From: Streptomyces toyocaensis
Lineage (GTDB): Bacteria; Actinomycetota; Actinomycetes; Streptomycetales; Streptomycetaceae
Length of the DNA: 64,000 nucleotides
Reading direction: 5' to 3'
Assembly: GCF_000725125.1 (NCBI RefSeq)
Contig: NZ_JFCB01000001.1
Span: forward strand, 827,335 to 891,334
Below the pieces are notes generated by a model that did not search any database, was not told where the DNA came from, and saw only the letters and a program-made list of their open reading frames with translations. The position numbers were made by a program, and so were the translations under genes. Every line of letters begins with the position of its first letter. Positions within the stretch are counted from its first letter, which is position 1. Shown piece after piece: positions 1 through 10,517 of the stretch.

Positions 1-196
1 GGCATGCGCGGGCTCCCCGGGGCGGGCGGTGGGCCGGTCCCGGAGGGCGGGACGGGCGGGGCCGAGGACCCGGGCCCCAGTAACCCGGTCGGTGCCGTCC
101 CGTGGCGGCACCGGCGGGGCGGTACGAGCATGGAGCGCACATCCCCGGCGGGCAGCCGCCGATCGTACCGGCCACATGGCCGGAGAGGAGGCTGCC

Positions 197-1513
197 ATGC
201 GTGGCACGCTGCGGGGTCTGGCCCTCTTGCTGGTCCTCGCTCCCTTCCCGGCACTTGCCGTGGCCTGCGCCGACCGCGGTGCGGGCACACAGGCCGAGCA
301 GGTGAGAATCGGGGTCCTGGAGCCGGTCTCGGGACCGGACGCTTCGGCGGGCAAGGACGCACGCAACGGCGCACGACTCGCCGCGGAGATCGTCAACGGG
401 GAATTCCCGGACCTGGCGCTCCCGCTGGCCGGCGAGCCCGGCCTGCCGGGCCTGGGAGGGGCCAGGCTCGAGCTCGTCGACGCCGACACCGGGGGTGACC
501 CGCGAACCGGGGCGAGCCAGGCGCAGCGGCTGGTGGCCGGCCAAGGGGCCGTCGCCCTGACGGGCGCCTACCACTCGTCCGTCACCCGGACAGCCAGTGA
601 ACGCGCCGAGCGGCTCCACATCCCCTTCGTCAACGGTGACTCCTCCTCGCCCGCGCTGACCGGACGCGGCCTGCGCTACTTCTTCCGCACCGGCCCCAGC
701 GACCTCACCTTCGGCCGGGCCTTCTTCTCCTTGATCGAGGACCGCAAGGCCGCCGGGGTGCCGATCTCGACCGTCGGCATCCTGCACGTCGACAACCAGT
801 ACGGCAACGAGGGCGCCGCGGTCACCCGGCAGCTCGCCCGGGAGCACGGCCTGACCGTGGGCGCCGACGTCGCCTACGGCGCGACGTCCTCGGACCTGGT
901 GCCGTATGTGCGGCAGATCCGCGCCAGTGAACCGGACGCGCTCTTCGTCCTGTCGTACACCAGGGACGCGCTGCTGCTGCAGAAGGCGTTCACCCGGCTC
1001 GGCTACCTGCCGCCGGCGGTGCTCGGTTACGGCGGCGGCTTCTCCGACCCCGAGTTCGTGTCCGGCCCGGCTCGGGCAGCCGACGCCCGGGGCTTCATCC
1101 GCCGCACCGCGTGGTCGGCCGAGCTGGCCGAACGCGACCCGACGGCCAGGAAGGTCGCCCAGATGTTCGCGGCGGAGTTCGGCGCCCCCATGACGGAGAA
1201 CTCCGCGCGCGCCTTCACCGCCGTGATGACGCTGGCCGTGGCGGTCAACGAGGCGCGCTCCAGCGATCCGGAGAGGATCCGCTCGGCGCTGAGCGCCGTG
1301 AGCCTGCCGCGCCGTGACCTGATCATGGGCTCCTGGGACCACGTACGGTTCGACGCCAGTGGGCAGAACACCGGTGCCGGGGGAGTCGTCGAGCAGTTCC
1401 TCGACGGCCGCTGGCGCGTCGTCCACCCGGACGATCTCCGAAGCCGACAGGTCGTCTGGCCGATCTCCGCGGCGCGCGACCGCGAGCAGGTGGTGCCCAC
1501 CGCGGGCAAGTGA
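197..1513 (+). CDS. ABC transporter substrate-binding lipoprotein, branched-chain amino-acid type
   Basis: This is a 438-aa periplasmic-binding-protein-like lipoprotein of the type I (LivJ/Leu-Ile-Val binding, Peripla_BP_6) fold. The start is the ATG at 197, preceded by the strong Shine-Dalgarno GGAGAGGAGG at 182-191. The open frame extends upstream but has no such site. The N-terminus is a short basic segment, a Leu/Ala-rich core and a lipobox ending ALAVAC, so the mature lipid-anchored Cys is about residue 26. The family signature follows: a VRIGVLEPVSG strand, then GKDARNGARLAAE, a TGAYHSSVT ligand-loop region and VGILHVDNQYGNEG at the second-lobe hinge. No permease or ATPase genes lie beside it, so it is an orphan binding protein or serves a transporter or sensor elsewhere. 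The ligand cannot be told from sequence. Confidence 0.85.
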   Translation: MRGTLRGLALLLVLAPFPALAVACADRGAGTQAEQVRIGVLEPVSGPDASAGKDARNGARLAAEIVNGEFPDLALPLAGEPGLPGLGGARLELVDADTGGDPRTGASQAQRLVAGQGAVALTGAYHSSVTRTASERAERLHIPFVNGDSSSPALTGRGLRYFFRTGPSDLTFGRAFFSLIEDRKAAGVPISTVGILHVDNQYGNEGAAVTRQLAREHGLTVGADVAYGATSSDLVPYVRQIRASEPDALFVLSYTRDALLLQKAFTRLGYLPPAVLGYGGGFSDPEFVSGPARAADARGFIRRTAWSAELAERDPTARKVAQMFAAEFGAPMTENSARAFTAVMTLAVAVNEARSSDPERIRSALSAVSLPRRDLIMGSWDHVRFDASGQNTGAGGVVEQFLDGRWRVVHPDDLRSRQVVWPISAARDREQVVPTAGK

Positions 1514-1575
1514 CGACGGGCCGGCTCGCGCGTGGGCGAGGTCGGGTGACCGGGCTCTGGTCTGGGTGTCCCGCC

Positions 1576-2985
1576 CTAGCGGCCGACCAGGCCGCGGGCC
1601 CGCCACTTGTCGAAGATCGCCCGCACCTCCGCCTCCGCCTGGGCCACCGACTCCTCGGGCGACTGCCTGCCCTGGGCGGCGCGGGCCATCATGTGCGGCA
1701 GGACGAAACGGGTGACCACCTCGCCGACGGCCGGGTTGGGCGGCCCCGGATAGCCGATGTCCGCGGTCCATGTTCCCGAACCCTGCAGCAGTTCGAGCTT
1801 GTCGGACGGGCGTGACCCGAACGGGTCGGTGGCCAGCCAGGGGTCGAGTTGCGGCACGCGGGTGGGGAAGGCGGGGAGGTTGTACAGCTCCGACTGGTAG
1901 GTACCGACCGCGTCGTTGGCCGACAGGTTGAGGAGGAACTCCTCGGCGGCGTCGACGTTGCCCGAGAACCGGGGGACGACGTAGACGAACACGGCGTGCT
2001 GGCCGGCGATCCCGAGACCCGTCGGGCCCCTGAGCGCGGGGGTGAAGGAGATGTCGTCCGCGGTCCCGGGAGCGTCGGACTGCGCGGTGCGGTACGCGGA
2101 GACCGCGTTGAGGATGTAGGACAGACGCCCGGTGACGAGCCCCGTGTTGTTGGAGGCCGAGTTCCAGGAGAACACCTCCGGGGTCATCGTCTCCTTGTAG
2201 AGCCGGGTCATGTACGTGACGGCGGCGACCGTCTCCGGAGAGTCGAGCACCACCTGCTCGATCTCGTTCTGCACGGACGCGCCGTACGACCAGAGGAGTG
2301 CGAGGGCCGCCATGTTGGAGTCGAGCTCGTCCGACATGCCGAGGCCGAGGGGGGTCCCGGACCTCTGCCTGACCGCCTTGCCACCCTCGAGCAGTTCTTC
2401 CCAGGTCGACGGCCCGTCGCCCATCCCCACCTGGCGCCACAGGCTCTTGCGGTAGTTGCCCGGATCGGGCGTCCAGGCGTGGCTGTAGCCGTAGTACCTG
2501 TCCGTGGACGGGTTGTAAGCCGCCTTCTTGCAGAACGGCTGCTCCAGACCGAACCGCCTGACCGCCTCGTCGTGCAGGTCGGAGAGGTCGACGACGTCCG
2601 GCTCCAGCTGGGAGGGAGGGCTGATCCATTCGATGAGGTCGTGGCCCGAGCCCGCCGAGATCTCCGCCAGCGTGCGCGCGACCAGACGCTCCGGGGGGAC
2701 GTGGTCGACGCGGACGTCCACGCCCACCCGTCTTCCCCACTCCTGCGCATAGGCGTCGAACCACGTGTCGTAGCGGGCCACGTAGTGGTTCAACTGGAGA
2801 ATCGACAACGTGCCGCCGAGCTTCCGCGTCGGTGTGAGGTGGACGGTGGCGGGCACCGGTGGCACCGAGGTGGGCGGGTTCCCGCCCCCTCCGGTGGCGG
2901 ACCCGGCCGCTATCGCACCGAGGCCCGTGACACCCGCCGTCTTCAGCAGCCCGCGCCGAGACACACCTGCCTGGTCGTACCCCAT
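1576..2985 (-). CDS. extracellular solute-binding protein (sugar ABC type, Tat-exported)
   Basis: This 469-aa protein resembles type 1 extracellular solute-binding proteins (SBP_bac_1/MalE-like) of carbohydrate ABC importers. The ATG at 2985 follows GGAGGGAAGG; an upstream in-frame ATG at 3036 lacks a ribosome site. The N-terminus has a twin-arginine signal (SRRGLLKTAG then a hydrophobic stretch), so export is through Tat. The mature part has features of the family such as GGTLSILQLNHY, a long central lobe with YYGYSHAWTPDPGNYRKSLW, and a C-terminal EAEVRAIFDKWRARG. It converges on the preceding lipoprotein gene with about 60 bp between stops. No permease genes are adjacent, so it is an orphan here. 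Whether it is a lipoprotein is unclear because no clean lipobox Cys is visible. Confidence 0.8.
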   Translation of the reverse strand: MGYDQAGVSRRGLLKTAGVTGLGAIAAGSATGGGGNPPTSVPPVPATVHLTPTRKLGGTLSILQLNHYVARYDTWFDAYAQEWGRRVGVDVRVDHVPPERLVARTLAEISAGSGHDLIEWISPPSQLEPDVVDLSDLHDEAVRRFGLEQPFCKKAAYNPSTDRYYGYSHAWTPDPGNYRKSLWRQVGMGDGPSTWEELLEGGKAVRQRSGTPLGLGMSDELDSNMAALALLWSYGASVQNEIEQVVLDSPETVAAVTYMTRLYKETMTPEVFSWNSASNNTGLVTGRLSYILNAVSAYRTAQSDAPGTADDISFTPALRGPTGLGIAGQHAVFVYVVPRFSGNVDAAEEFLLNLSANDAVGTYQSELYNLPAFPTRVPQLDPWLATDPFGSRPSDKLELLQGSGTWTADIGYPGPPNPAVGEVVTRFVLPHMMARAAQGRQSPEESVAQAEAEVRAIFDKWRARGLVGR

Positions 2986-3065
2986 GCCCTTCCCTCCGTG
3001 TTCCCCCGGACGATGGAGTCGGGGCTGCCTCCACACTGGGCCTCACGACGGGGGAGCACCTTCAG

Positions 3066-3693
3066 AACTACGTCGAACGGGTGACGTTCCGCGTCCACCG
3101 CCAAGTCCGCGGCGTCCAGTGCTGCGACCACCCGGACCAGCAGGTTCGCGGCCGGCTGCGGTGAGGAGTGCCCCCCACCGCGCCGGGTCCAGGGAGCGCC
3201 GCGCGGGGCCCGTCGAGTCCTGTGGGACGGTCACCCCGCCCCCGCGAAGGCGAAGACCCGCACCGGTGTCGCCGCCGCCCCGGCCGCTGCCACCCGCAAC
3301 GGTCTGGAAATCGGAGCGGCACCCTGGCGGTCTCCACCAGCGCCGACCTCTCGGCGACCGCCGCGACCTGGAGCGAGCAGGTCACCGTCACCATGACCGG
3401 CGGCCTGCGAGCGATGTCTCCTCCCTGGACGCCAAGTTCCGCGCCTCCTGTGGCGCCGGCTGCCGGCGTTCACGGCGTCGCACGAGTCGAGCCGCTCCGT
3501 GCGGCCGTCCGGCGACTCGGCGCTCCCGAGCCCGCGCTCACGGCCGACCTGATCGCCGGGACGCTGCACACGCCGTGCCGCCGTCGACGGCGGTGCTCCG
3601 CTCGACACGGTCACGGAGCGCACGCTCGTCCTGGTGCGCCGCTGCCTTGTTCCGCCCGGCAGCACGGCCGGCGCACCGGAGGACGATCACTGA
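3066..3693 (+). pseudogene. decayed coding remnant, family not recognised
   Basis: The stretch between the binding protein and the GH62 gene has no intact gene, but high third-position GC moves between plus-strand frames, as expected of a frameshifted gene. A first run at about 3066-3160 reads NYVERVTFRVHRQVRG before a stop. A middle run contains STSADLSATAATWSEQVTVT. The last run reads LDTVTERTLVLVRRCLVPPG and ends at a TGA at 3691-3693. No domain is recognisable, so this is only a likely graveyard of one or two genes. It could also be non-coding DNA with chance frame bias. Confidence 0.3.
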
Positions 3694-3743
3694 ACGTCCC
3701 TCACCGCGAAGGCGGGTGGGGTTGACCGGGCCGTTCGGACGAC

Positions 3744-3782
3744 GGTGTGGCGGGCCCGGCGTTCCGCCGGGCCCGCCACACC
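3744..3782 (-). terminator. strong inverted-repeat terminator after the GH62 gene
   Basis: A 17-bp perfect inverted repeat (arms at 3744-3760 and 3766-3782, loop GTTCC) sits 33 bp past the stop of the arabinofuranosidase gene. There is no long T run, which is common for Streptomyces terminators. The repeat is symmetric and may act on both strands. Confidence 0.8.
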
Positions 3783-3815
3783 GGCTCCCCCTCGGAGCAG
3801 GGTTCCGTCGCGCCG

Positions 3816-5282
3816 TCAGCGCCGCAGGGTCAGCAGACCCGGACGGTAGGGCAGGAGACCGTAGTCACCGCCGGAGTCGGGACTGCGTCCCTGGTAGAGC
3901 AACTGAAGATTGCAGGGATCGACGGTCATGGTCTGATCGGCGCCGGTGCGGATCAGTTCGCCGTGGCTGATGTCGTTGGTCCAGGTGGCGCCACTGTTGG
4001 CCTTGCCGGCGAAGGGGTTGCCCTCGGTCGCGGCCTGGGGCGTCCAGGAGCCGTTCAGACTGGTGGCCGTGAACGAGCGGAAGTACCGGCCCTGCGAGCC
4101 GATCGCCTCGACGATCATGAGGTAGCGGTTCTGACCCTGCAGCTTGTAGACCTGCGGGGCTTCGAACAGGTTGTTCGTCGTGTCGCTCATGATCACTGTC
4201 GAGGTCGAGCCGAAACTGCCCGGGAAGTTCCCGATCGGCATGCCGGCCCGGTAGATCTTGCCGTTGTCGCCGGCGAAGAACAGGTACATGTTCGTGCCGT
4301 CACCGATGAGCGTCTGGTCGATCGGTCCCGTTCCGGAGCCCGAGATGCTTCCCGAGAAGAGCACCTGCTCGGAGGACCAGCCGTTCGGGTTGGTGGGGTC
4401 GGTCGAGGTCCGGTAGGAGAAGGCGGTCCCGCCCCACTGGTAGGCGAGCACCCAGATGTTCTTCGGCGCGAAGTAGAAGAGCGTGGGTGCGACCGTCGAG
4501 TTGGACATCGTGTTCTGGCCGGCCGAGGCCATCTCCGACCAGTTGGTGAACAGGCCGAAGTTCATCGAACCCCACCTCGTCCCCGTGTCGTGCGTGGTCG
4601 CGTAGACGAGTTGCCTGCCGTTGTAGGGGGCGACGGTGAAGTCCTTGAGCGAGACCCACCCCTGCTTGGGCTGTGCCAGCGCGCCCGTCGACGTCCAGCG
4701 GTAGCTCGACGGAAGATCGCACGTTCCGGGGGTGTCGGAGCCGACCTTGACGAGCTGCCACTGCTGATTGGTGCCGCCCCAGTCGTCGTACTGGACGACG
4801 TTCGCGCCGTCGGCGGTGGAGGCGCCCTGTACTTCGAGGGCCTTGTTGCTGTGGCGCGAGATGAGCCGCACGTAGCCGTCCGAGCTGTCGTCCAGCCGCC
4901 ACTGCTGGTTGGTGCCGTTCAGGTCGGCCCACTGCACGATCGAGCCGCCGTTCGCGGTGGACCAGTTGTGGACGTCCAGCACCTTGCCCGAGTGGCGGGA
5001 CTTGACGCGGTAGTAGCCGTCGCCGGAAGCGACGAACTGCCACTGCTGCTGGCTCTGGTCGTTCCTGGTCCACTGGGTGATGCGGGCGCCGTCGTCGGTC
5101 GCCCTGTTGTAGACGTCCAGGGCTTTGCCGCTGTTGCGGTTGACCAGCACGTACGAGGCGTTGGGGTCCACGGTCGCGGCCTCGGCGGGCTGGGCACCGA
5201 GGAAGGCCGCCACGAGCAGCAGGGGCGCGAGGACGCCGAGTAAGCGTCGTGGACGGACCGGGAACGCGTGGCGAAGCCACAT
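3816..5282 (-). CDS. secreted GH62 alpha-L-arabinofuranosidase with N-terminal ricin-type CBM13
   Basis: This 488-aa secreted enzyme should release arabinose side chains from arabinoxylan. The ATG at 5282 is preceded by AAGGAGG. A Sec signal peptide covers about residues 1-36 (cleavage near AEA-A). Residues 38-180 form a ricin-B-like trefoil (CBM13) with three QQW motifs (near 81, 128 and 175). Residues 188-488 form the five-bladed GH62 propeller. The expected catalytic residues are present: the general base Asp in SLKDFT (D214), the second Asp in GPIDQT (D322) and the acid Glu in LFEAPQ (E374). The gene is divergent from the GH10 xylanase and shares its control region, and it ends in a strong terminator. 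It closely resembles the streptomycete arabinofuranosidase found beside xylanase A. Confidence in the function is high. Confidence 0.95.
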   Translation of the reverse strand: MWLRHAFPVRPRRLLGVLAPLLLVAAFLGAQPAEAATVDPNASYVLVNRNSGKALDVYNRATDDGARITQWTRNDQSQQQWQFVASGDGYYRVKSRHSGKVLDVHNWSTANGGSIVQWADLNGTNQQWRLDDSSDGYVRLISRHSNKALEVQGASTADGANVVQYDDWGGTNQQWQLVKVGSDTPGTCDLPSSYRWTSTGALAQPKQGWVSLKDFTVAPYNGRQLVYATTHDTGTRWGSMNFGLFTNWSEMASAGQNTMSNSTVAPTLFYFAPKNIWVLAYQWGGTAFSYRTSTDPTNPNGWSSEQVLFSGSISGSGTGPIDQTLIGDGTNMYLFFAGDNGKIYRAGMPIGNFPGSFGSTSTVIMSDTTNNLFEAPQVYKLQGQNRYLMIVEAIGSQGRYFRSFTATSLNGSWTPQAATEGNPFAGKANSGATWTNDISHGELIRTGADQTMTVDPCNLQLLYQGRSPDSGGDYGLLPYRPGLLTLRR

Positions 5283-5361
5283 CGGAAAGCCTCCTTGAGG
5301 TGGGGGGCGAGGTGACGCCGGTGAACGGCGGAGCGGCAGTCACGCCGGGCGGGAACGGGAT

Positions 5362-5372
5362 CGAATGTTTCG
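5362..5372. promoter_or_regulatory. palindrome-like operator half of the divergent xylan promoter region (GH62 side)
   Basis: CGAATGTTTCG lies 80 bp upstream of the GH62 start. It differs by one base from the perfect repeat CGAAAGTTTCG at 5559-5569 on the xylanase side. Similar CGAAA/TTTCG repeats are known upstream of Streptomyces lividans xylanase genes (recalled, not checked). A shared repressor is an inference. Confidence 0.5.
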
Positions 5373-5484
5373 AGGTCATTCCGGCTCCGTATCGCCACAA
5401 GCTAGGAAGACGGAGCCCTCCGGTCAAGGTCTGTCGCTGATCTGACCGCAAACAAGCCCCGTTTCCGAATGTCATGGGCCCTGA

Positions 5485-7152
<1,668 letters not shown>

Positions 7153-7239
7153 CAAGCCCTGTCACAAGAGATCGCCGACGCTCGCGAGGGTCGCCGCCCA
7201 GGTGGTGGCGGTCCTCGTGATCGGCATGGCCCCGTGGTC

Positions 7240-7267
7240 GGCGTCACGGCGTCACGGCGTCACGGCG
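7240..7267 (+). repeat. 3.5-copy 8-bp tandem repeat (GGCGTCAC)
   Basis: GGCGTCAC is repeated head to tail at 7240, 7248 and 7256, with a half copy at 7264. It lies in the 143-bp gap between the xylanase and the GH43 gene, just before the latter's ribosome site. It could be slippage-prone DNA; no function is evident. Confidence 0.85.
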
Positions 7268-7295
7268 CCCGGCGACTCGAGAGGAAGACGTCTCC

Positions 7296-8831
7296 GTGCA
7301 TCGCTACGACAACCCGGTGATCAGCGGGTTCCACCCCGATCCGAGCGTGTGCCGGGTCGGTGACGACTACTACCTGGTGTGCTCCAGCTTCGAGTACTTT
7401 CCCGGGCTGCCGCTCTTCCACAGCAAGGACCTCGTGCACTGGGAGCAGATCGGCAACGTGCTCGACCGGCCCGGACAACTGCCGCTGCCCCTCCCTGGCG
7501 CGAAGGCGTCCGGAGGCCTCTACGCCCCCACCATCCGCCACCACGACGGCCGCTACTGGGTCATCACCACCAATGTCGACGGTGGCGGCACCTTCGTCGT
7601 CTCGGCGGAGCTGCCCGAGGGGCCGTGGAGCGACCCGGTGTGGATCGACCTCTCCGGGATCGACCCCGACCTGGCGTGGGAGGAGGACGGCACCTGCTGG
7701 TGCGCCTTCTCCGGTCCCGAAGGGGGCATCAACATGGCCCGCATCGACCCGGCCGAGGGCGAGGTGCTGGAGGGTCCTTTCGGTACCTGGTCGGGCAGCG
7801 GTCTCAAGTACCCCGAGGCGCCGCACCTCTACCGCATCGGCGACTGGTGGTACCTGCTGATCGCGGAAGGCGGTACGGAACGCGGCCACAGCGTGTCCAT
7901 CGCCCGCAGCCGCTCGCCGCGCGGCCCCTGGGCGGGCGCACCCGCCAACCCCCTGCTGTCCCACAGCGGTACCGCCCGCTCCATCCAGAACACCGGTCAC
8001 GCCGACCTGGTGCAGGCTCCCGACGGCAGCTGGTGGATGGTGCTGCTCGGTGTCCGCCCCCGCGGCTTCACGCCCGACGTGCACGTGCTCGGCCGCGAGA
8101 CGTTCCTCACCCCCGTGGAGTGGGGCGAGGACGGCTGGCCCGTCGTCGCGCCGGTTCCCGAGAGTCACGCGGCCCCGGGCGGTGCCCGGCATCTCCTCCC
8201 GGCCCCGCCCGCCCGCGACGACTTCGAAGGCTCCGCTCTCGCGCCGCACTGGATCTCGCCGTTCGCCCGCCCGGAGGGTTCCTGGTCGCTCACCGAGCAC
8301 CCCGGCCGGCTGGTCCTCAACGCCACCGGCCCCACCCTGGACAGCCCCGGGTACACCTTCGTCGGCCGCCGCCAGCAGCATCACGACTGCCGCGTCACCG
8401 CCGTGATCGACCCGGGTACGGGACGCGGCGGTCTCTGTGTGCGCCTGGACGAGGCCCACCATTACGAGGTGGAGGCCGGGGACGGGGAGGTCGGTGTCGT
8501 CGCCCGGATCGGACCGCTGCGCCAGACCGTGGCCCGTCGGCCGGTTCCGGCCGGGCCGCTGACCCTCACCGTGACGATCCGGACGTCGGGGCTCGTGCCC
8601 GCGTCGCCCGCACTCACCGACGGCGGGACCACGGGCCCCGACACCATCGCCTTCTGGCTCGGTGATCCCGTCGCTCCTCAGGCCCGGCCGCTCGCCGAAC
8701 TGGACGGGCGCTACCTGTCCACCGAGGTCGCCTGCGGCTTCACCGGCCGCGTGATCGGCATGTACGCCACCGAGGGCGCGGTCGCTTTCGACTGGTTCGA
8801 GTACACCCCGGCCCGGGCGTCGTCCGTGTGA
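7296..8831 (+). CDS. GH43 beta-xylosidase / arabinofuranosidase, cytoplasmic
   Basis: This 511-aa enzyme probably splits xylo-oligosaccharides after import. The GTG at 7296 is preceded by GAGAGGAAG. No signal peptide is present. The N-terminal five-bladed GH43 domain (about residues 1-310) shows the general base D15 in GFHPDPS, the pKa-modulating Asp D123 in SGIDPD and the acid E174 in KYPEAPHLY. Residues 315-511 form the beta-sandwich typical of two-domain GH43 beta-xylosidases (starts near RDDFEGSALAPHW). It follows the xylanase in the same direction after 143 bp. The exact specificity (xylose or arabinose) cannot be decided from sequence. Confidence 0.92.
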   Translation: MHRYDNPVISGFHPDPSVCRVGDDYYLVCSSFEYFPGLPLFHSKDLVHWEQIGNVLDRPGQLPLPLPGAKASGGLYAPTIRHHDGRYWVITTNVDGGGTFVVSAELPEGPWSDPVWIDLSGIDPDLAWEEDGTCWCAFSGPEGGINMARIDPAEGEVLEGPFGTWSGSGLKYPEAPHLYRIGDWWYLLIAEGGTERGHSVSIARSRSPRGPWAGAPANPLLSHSGTARSIQNTGHADLVQAPDGSWWMVLLGVRPRGFTPDVHVLGRETFLTPVEWGEDGWPVVAPVPESHAAPGGARHLLPAPPARDDFEGSALAPHWISPFARPEGSWSLTEHPGRLVLNATGPTLDSPGYTFVGRRQQHHDCRVTAVIDPGTGRGGLCVRLDEAHHYEVEAGDGEVGVVARIGPLRQTVARRPVPAGPLTLTVTIRTSGLVPASPALTDGGTTGPDTIAFWLGDPVAPQARPLAELDGRYLSTEVACGFTGRVIGMYATEGAVAFDWFEYTPARASSV

Positions 8832-8837
8832 CGCTCG

Positions 8838-9284
8838 GTGCGCGCGCGGAAGGCGCTCAGCCGGTCCGACCCGGCCCGGCTCCCGGGCACACCCGCGGTG
8901 ACCCCGGCGACGGCATCCGGCCCCGGCAACACCGCTGCCCAGACCGAGGGGAAGGCTGCCCGGCCGGAGGCCGAGGTCCGGCTCGGCACTCGCACCGTGA
9001 ACGTCTCGTTCCCGCACAGCGAGCGGGGAGGAGACGGACGTCAGGACGCTCTCGGTCCTCGGCCGGCCCGCCGTCCTGTTCCCGGATCACGCCAGGGGTG
9101 GTCCGACGGCTCTCCAGCCCGTCCGGTCCTTCGGCAGGGCTGGGCGGGATCCGGACGATGCAGCAGGCCGGCGACGTGTTCCCGTTCAGGTCGGCATGTG
9201 GCCGGTATCGGGCGCGGGAGCGTCCGGCGCGCCGGCCCGGTGACTGCCGCCGCGGCCGTGGCGGGACGAAAGGTGCACGTGTGA
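8838..9284 (+). pseudogene. decayed coding remnant between the GH43 gene and the acetyltransferase
   Basis: The 534-bp gap has no intact recognisable gene. From 8838 a plus-strand frame with about 90% GC third positions runs for some 65 codons (contains EAEVRLGTRTVNVSFPHSE). The bias then jumps to a neighbouring frame at about 9040 (VRTLSVLGRPAVLFPDHARG) and again near 9150. This is the pattern of a frameshifted gene. The product is not recognisable. The nominal 148-aa frame is probably not a real protein. Confidence 0.35.
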
Positions 9285-9352
9285 GCCCGGGCCGGGGCCG
9301 AGGGCGCCTGCGCGGGCGGCCGAAAGCCGTCCCGCCGTGGTCCGAGCGGCCC

Positions 9353-9358
9353 TAGCGT
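9353..9358 (+). promoter_or_regulatory. -10 box (TAGCGT) for a leaderless GTG start
   Basis: TAGCGT fits the TANNNT pattern and ends 7 nt before the GTG at 9366. No Shine-Dalgarno sequence precedes that codon. Transcription would begin at or next to the start codon, a common arrangement in Streptomyces. No clear -35 is visible. Confidence 0.5.
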
Positions 9359-9365
9359 CGGTGCC

Positions 9366-9932
9366 GTGACCACTGTTGAGAACACCGCCTACCGGTACCG
9401 CACCGCAGCCCCCGGGGACGCAGAGGCCATCGACGCCCTGGACGGCTCCTTCACCACCGGCACGGTCTTCCGGGTGACCGTCGCCGACGACGGGTTCGCC
9501 CTGCGGGAGATCGCCGTGGACCCGCCCCTGACCAAGGTCTTCCCCGAGGACGAGCACGACGGCGACGACGCGGTCGAGGAAGACGACGCGGACTCCCGTA
9601 CCTTCGTCGCCCACGGGTCCTCCGGCGACCTGGTGGGGTTCCTCGCCGTCTCGTACTCCGGGTGGAACCGCCGGCTGACGGTCGAGGACATCGAGATCGC
9701 GCCGGAGCACCGGGGACGGGGGGTCGGCCGGACGCTGATGCGGCTCGCGGCCGAGTTCGCCCGTGAGCGGGGCGCCGGCCACCTCTGGCTCGAGGTCACC
9801 AACGTCAACGCGCCCGCGATCCACGCGTACCGGCGCATGGGCTTCACCTTCTGCGGGCTGGACACCGCCCTGTACCAGGGAACACCCTCCGAGGGCGAGC
9901 AAGCGCTCTACATGAGCATGCCCTGCCCCTGA
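9366..9932 (+). CDS. sat: streptothricin-type N-acetyltransferase (GNAT, Sat family)
   Basis: This 188-aa GNAT closely follows the streptothricin acetyltransferases of streptothricin producers. It shows APGDAEAIDALDGSFTT near the N-terminus, an acidic insert (EDEHDGDDAVEEDD), the SYSGWNRRLTVEDIEI strand, the acetyl-CoA loop HRGRGVGRTLM and the conserved tail ending EGEQALYMSMPCP. The family acetylates the beta-lysine amino group of streptothricin and inactivates it. The start is the GTG at 9366, apparently leaderless. No streptothricin biosynthesis genes are nearby, so this is a stand-alone resistance gene or an enzyme with another amine substrate. Such orphan copies are known in many Streptomyces. 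Confidence 0.85.
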   Translation: MTTVENTAYRYRTAAPGDAEAIDALDGSFTTGTVFRVTVADDGFALREIAVDPPLTKVFPEDEHDGDDAVEEDDADSRTFVAHGSSGDLVGFLAVSYSGWNRRLTVEDIEIAPEHRGRGVGRTLMRLAAEFARERGAGHLWLEVTNVNAPAIHAYRRMGFTFCGLDTALYQGTPSEGEQALYMSMPCP

Positions 9933-10070
9933 GCCGACAGCAGGCGGCACACGGACGGAAGGCCCCCGTCGCCCGGCGCGACCGCCCCCGGAAGGGTGCG
10001 CTGCACCGGCACCCCGGGCCGCGTAGTTCGGTTGTTCCTCATGGCGGGGCCTTCTCCGCGGGAGGGCGGG

Positions 10071-10343
10071 TCAGTGTGTGGTGAAAGGGCCTGAGGAGCG
10101 CAGGGTGGCCAGGCGGCGCTGGTACTCCTCCTCGTTGATCTCGCCGCGGGCGAACCGCTCGGCGAGCAGTTGCTCGGGCGAGGGGCCGGCCGGGCTGTGC
10201 GTGTGCTCGTGGGGGCGGCCCAGGGCCCGGAAGAGCAGGACGGCGGCAGTGATGATCAACGCCCAGAACAGGATCATGCCGGCCGACATCGCGAACCAGC
10301 CCCACCCGCTGACGTCGTGGTCGTACCAGAACATCATCGCCAT
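10071..10343 (-). CDS. small SHOCT-domain membrane protein
   Basis: This 90-aa protein has one membrane segment at about residues 15-40 (FAMSAGMILFWALIITAAVLLF), a short His-containing linker (PHEHTH) and a C-terminal SHOCT motif (EQLLAERFARGEINEEEYQRR). SHOCT modules are short oligomerisation helices found at the ends of many small membrane proteins. The ATG at 10343 is chosen; a GTG sits one codon earlier. It is divergent from a degraded region that leads to the P1B ATPase. Similar small SHOCT proteins often sit beside copper genes, so a metal-stress role is possible but unproven. Confidence 0.8.
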   Translation of the reverse strand: MAMMFWYDHDVSGWGWFAMSAGMILFWALIITAAVLLFRALGRPHEHTHSPAGPSPEQLLAERFARGEINEEEYQRRLATLRSSGPFTTH

Positions 10344-10481
10344 CACGTCCCCAGGTCACCCGGGCGGCGGGCGCAGGGCCCGCGCTGTCCGGCCTCGTTC
10401 TTGTGTTACTTCCAGGGTCCTCCCGTTCCGGCCTGAGGGCACAGGGCCCACCGGTCCCGAACGGCGGGATCGGCCGGCCCC

Positions 10482-10496
10482 TACCCGGTAGGGGTA
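10482..10496. promoter_or_regulatory. candidate CsoR-type copper operator (TACCC-N5-GGGTA)
   Basis: TACCCGGTAGGGGTA lies within the nearly perfect palindrome CCCCTACC-C-GGTAGGGG (10479-10495). CsoR repressors of actinobacteria bind G/C tracts flanked by TA in this arrangement (recalled knowledge). It is 140 bp from the SHOCT gene start and about 660 bp before the ATPase. The gene it once directly controlled may be the decayed one at 10518. Confidence 0.45.
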
Positions 10497-10517
10497 GCCG
10501 CGAGCGAGGCTGAGGGA

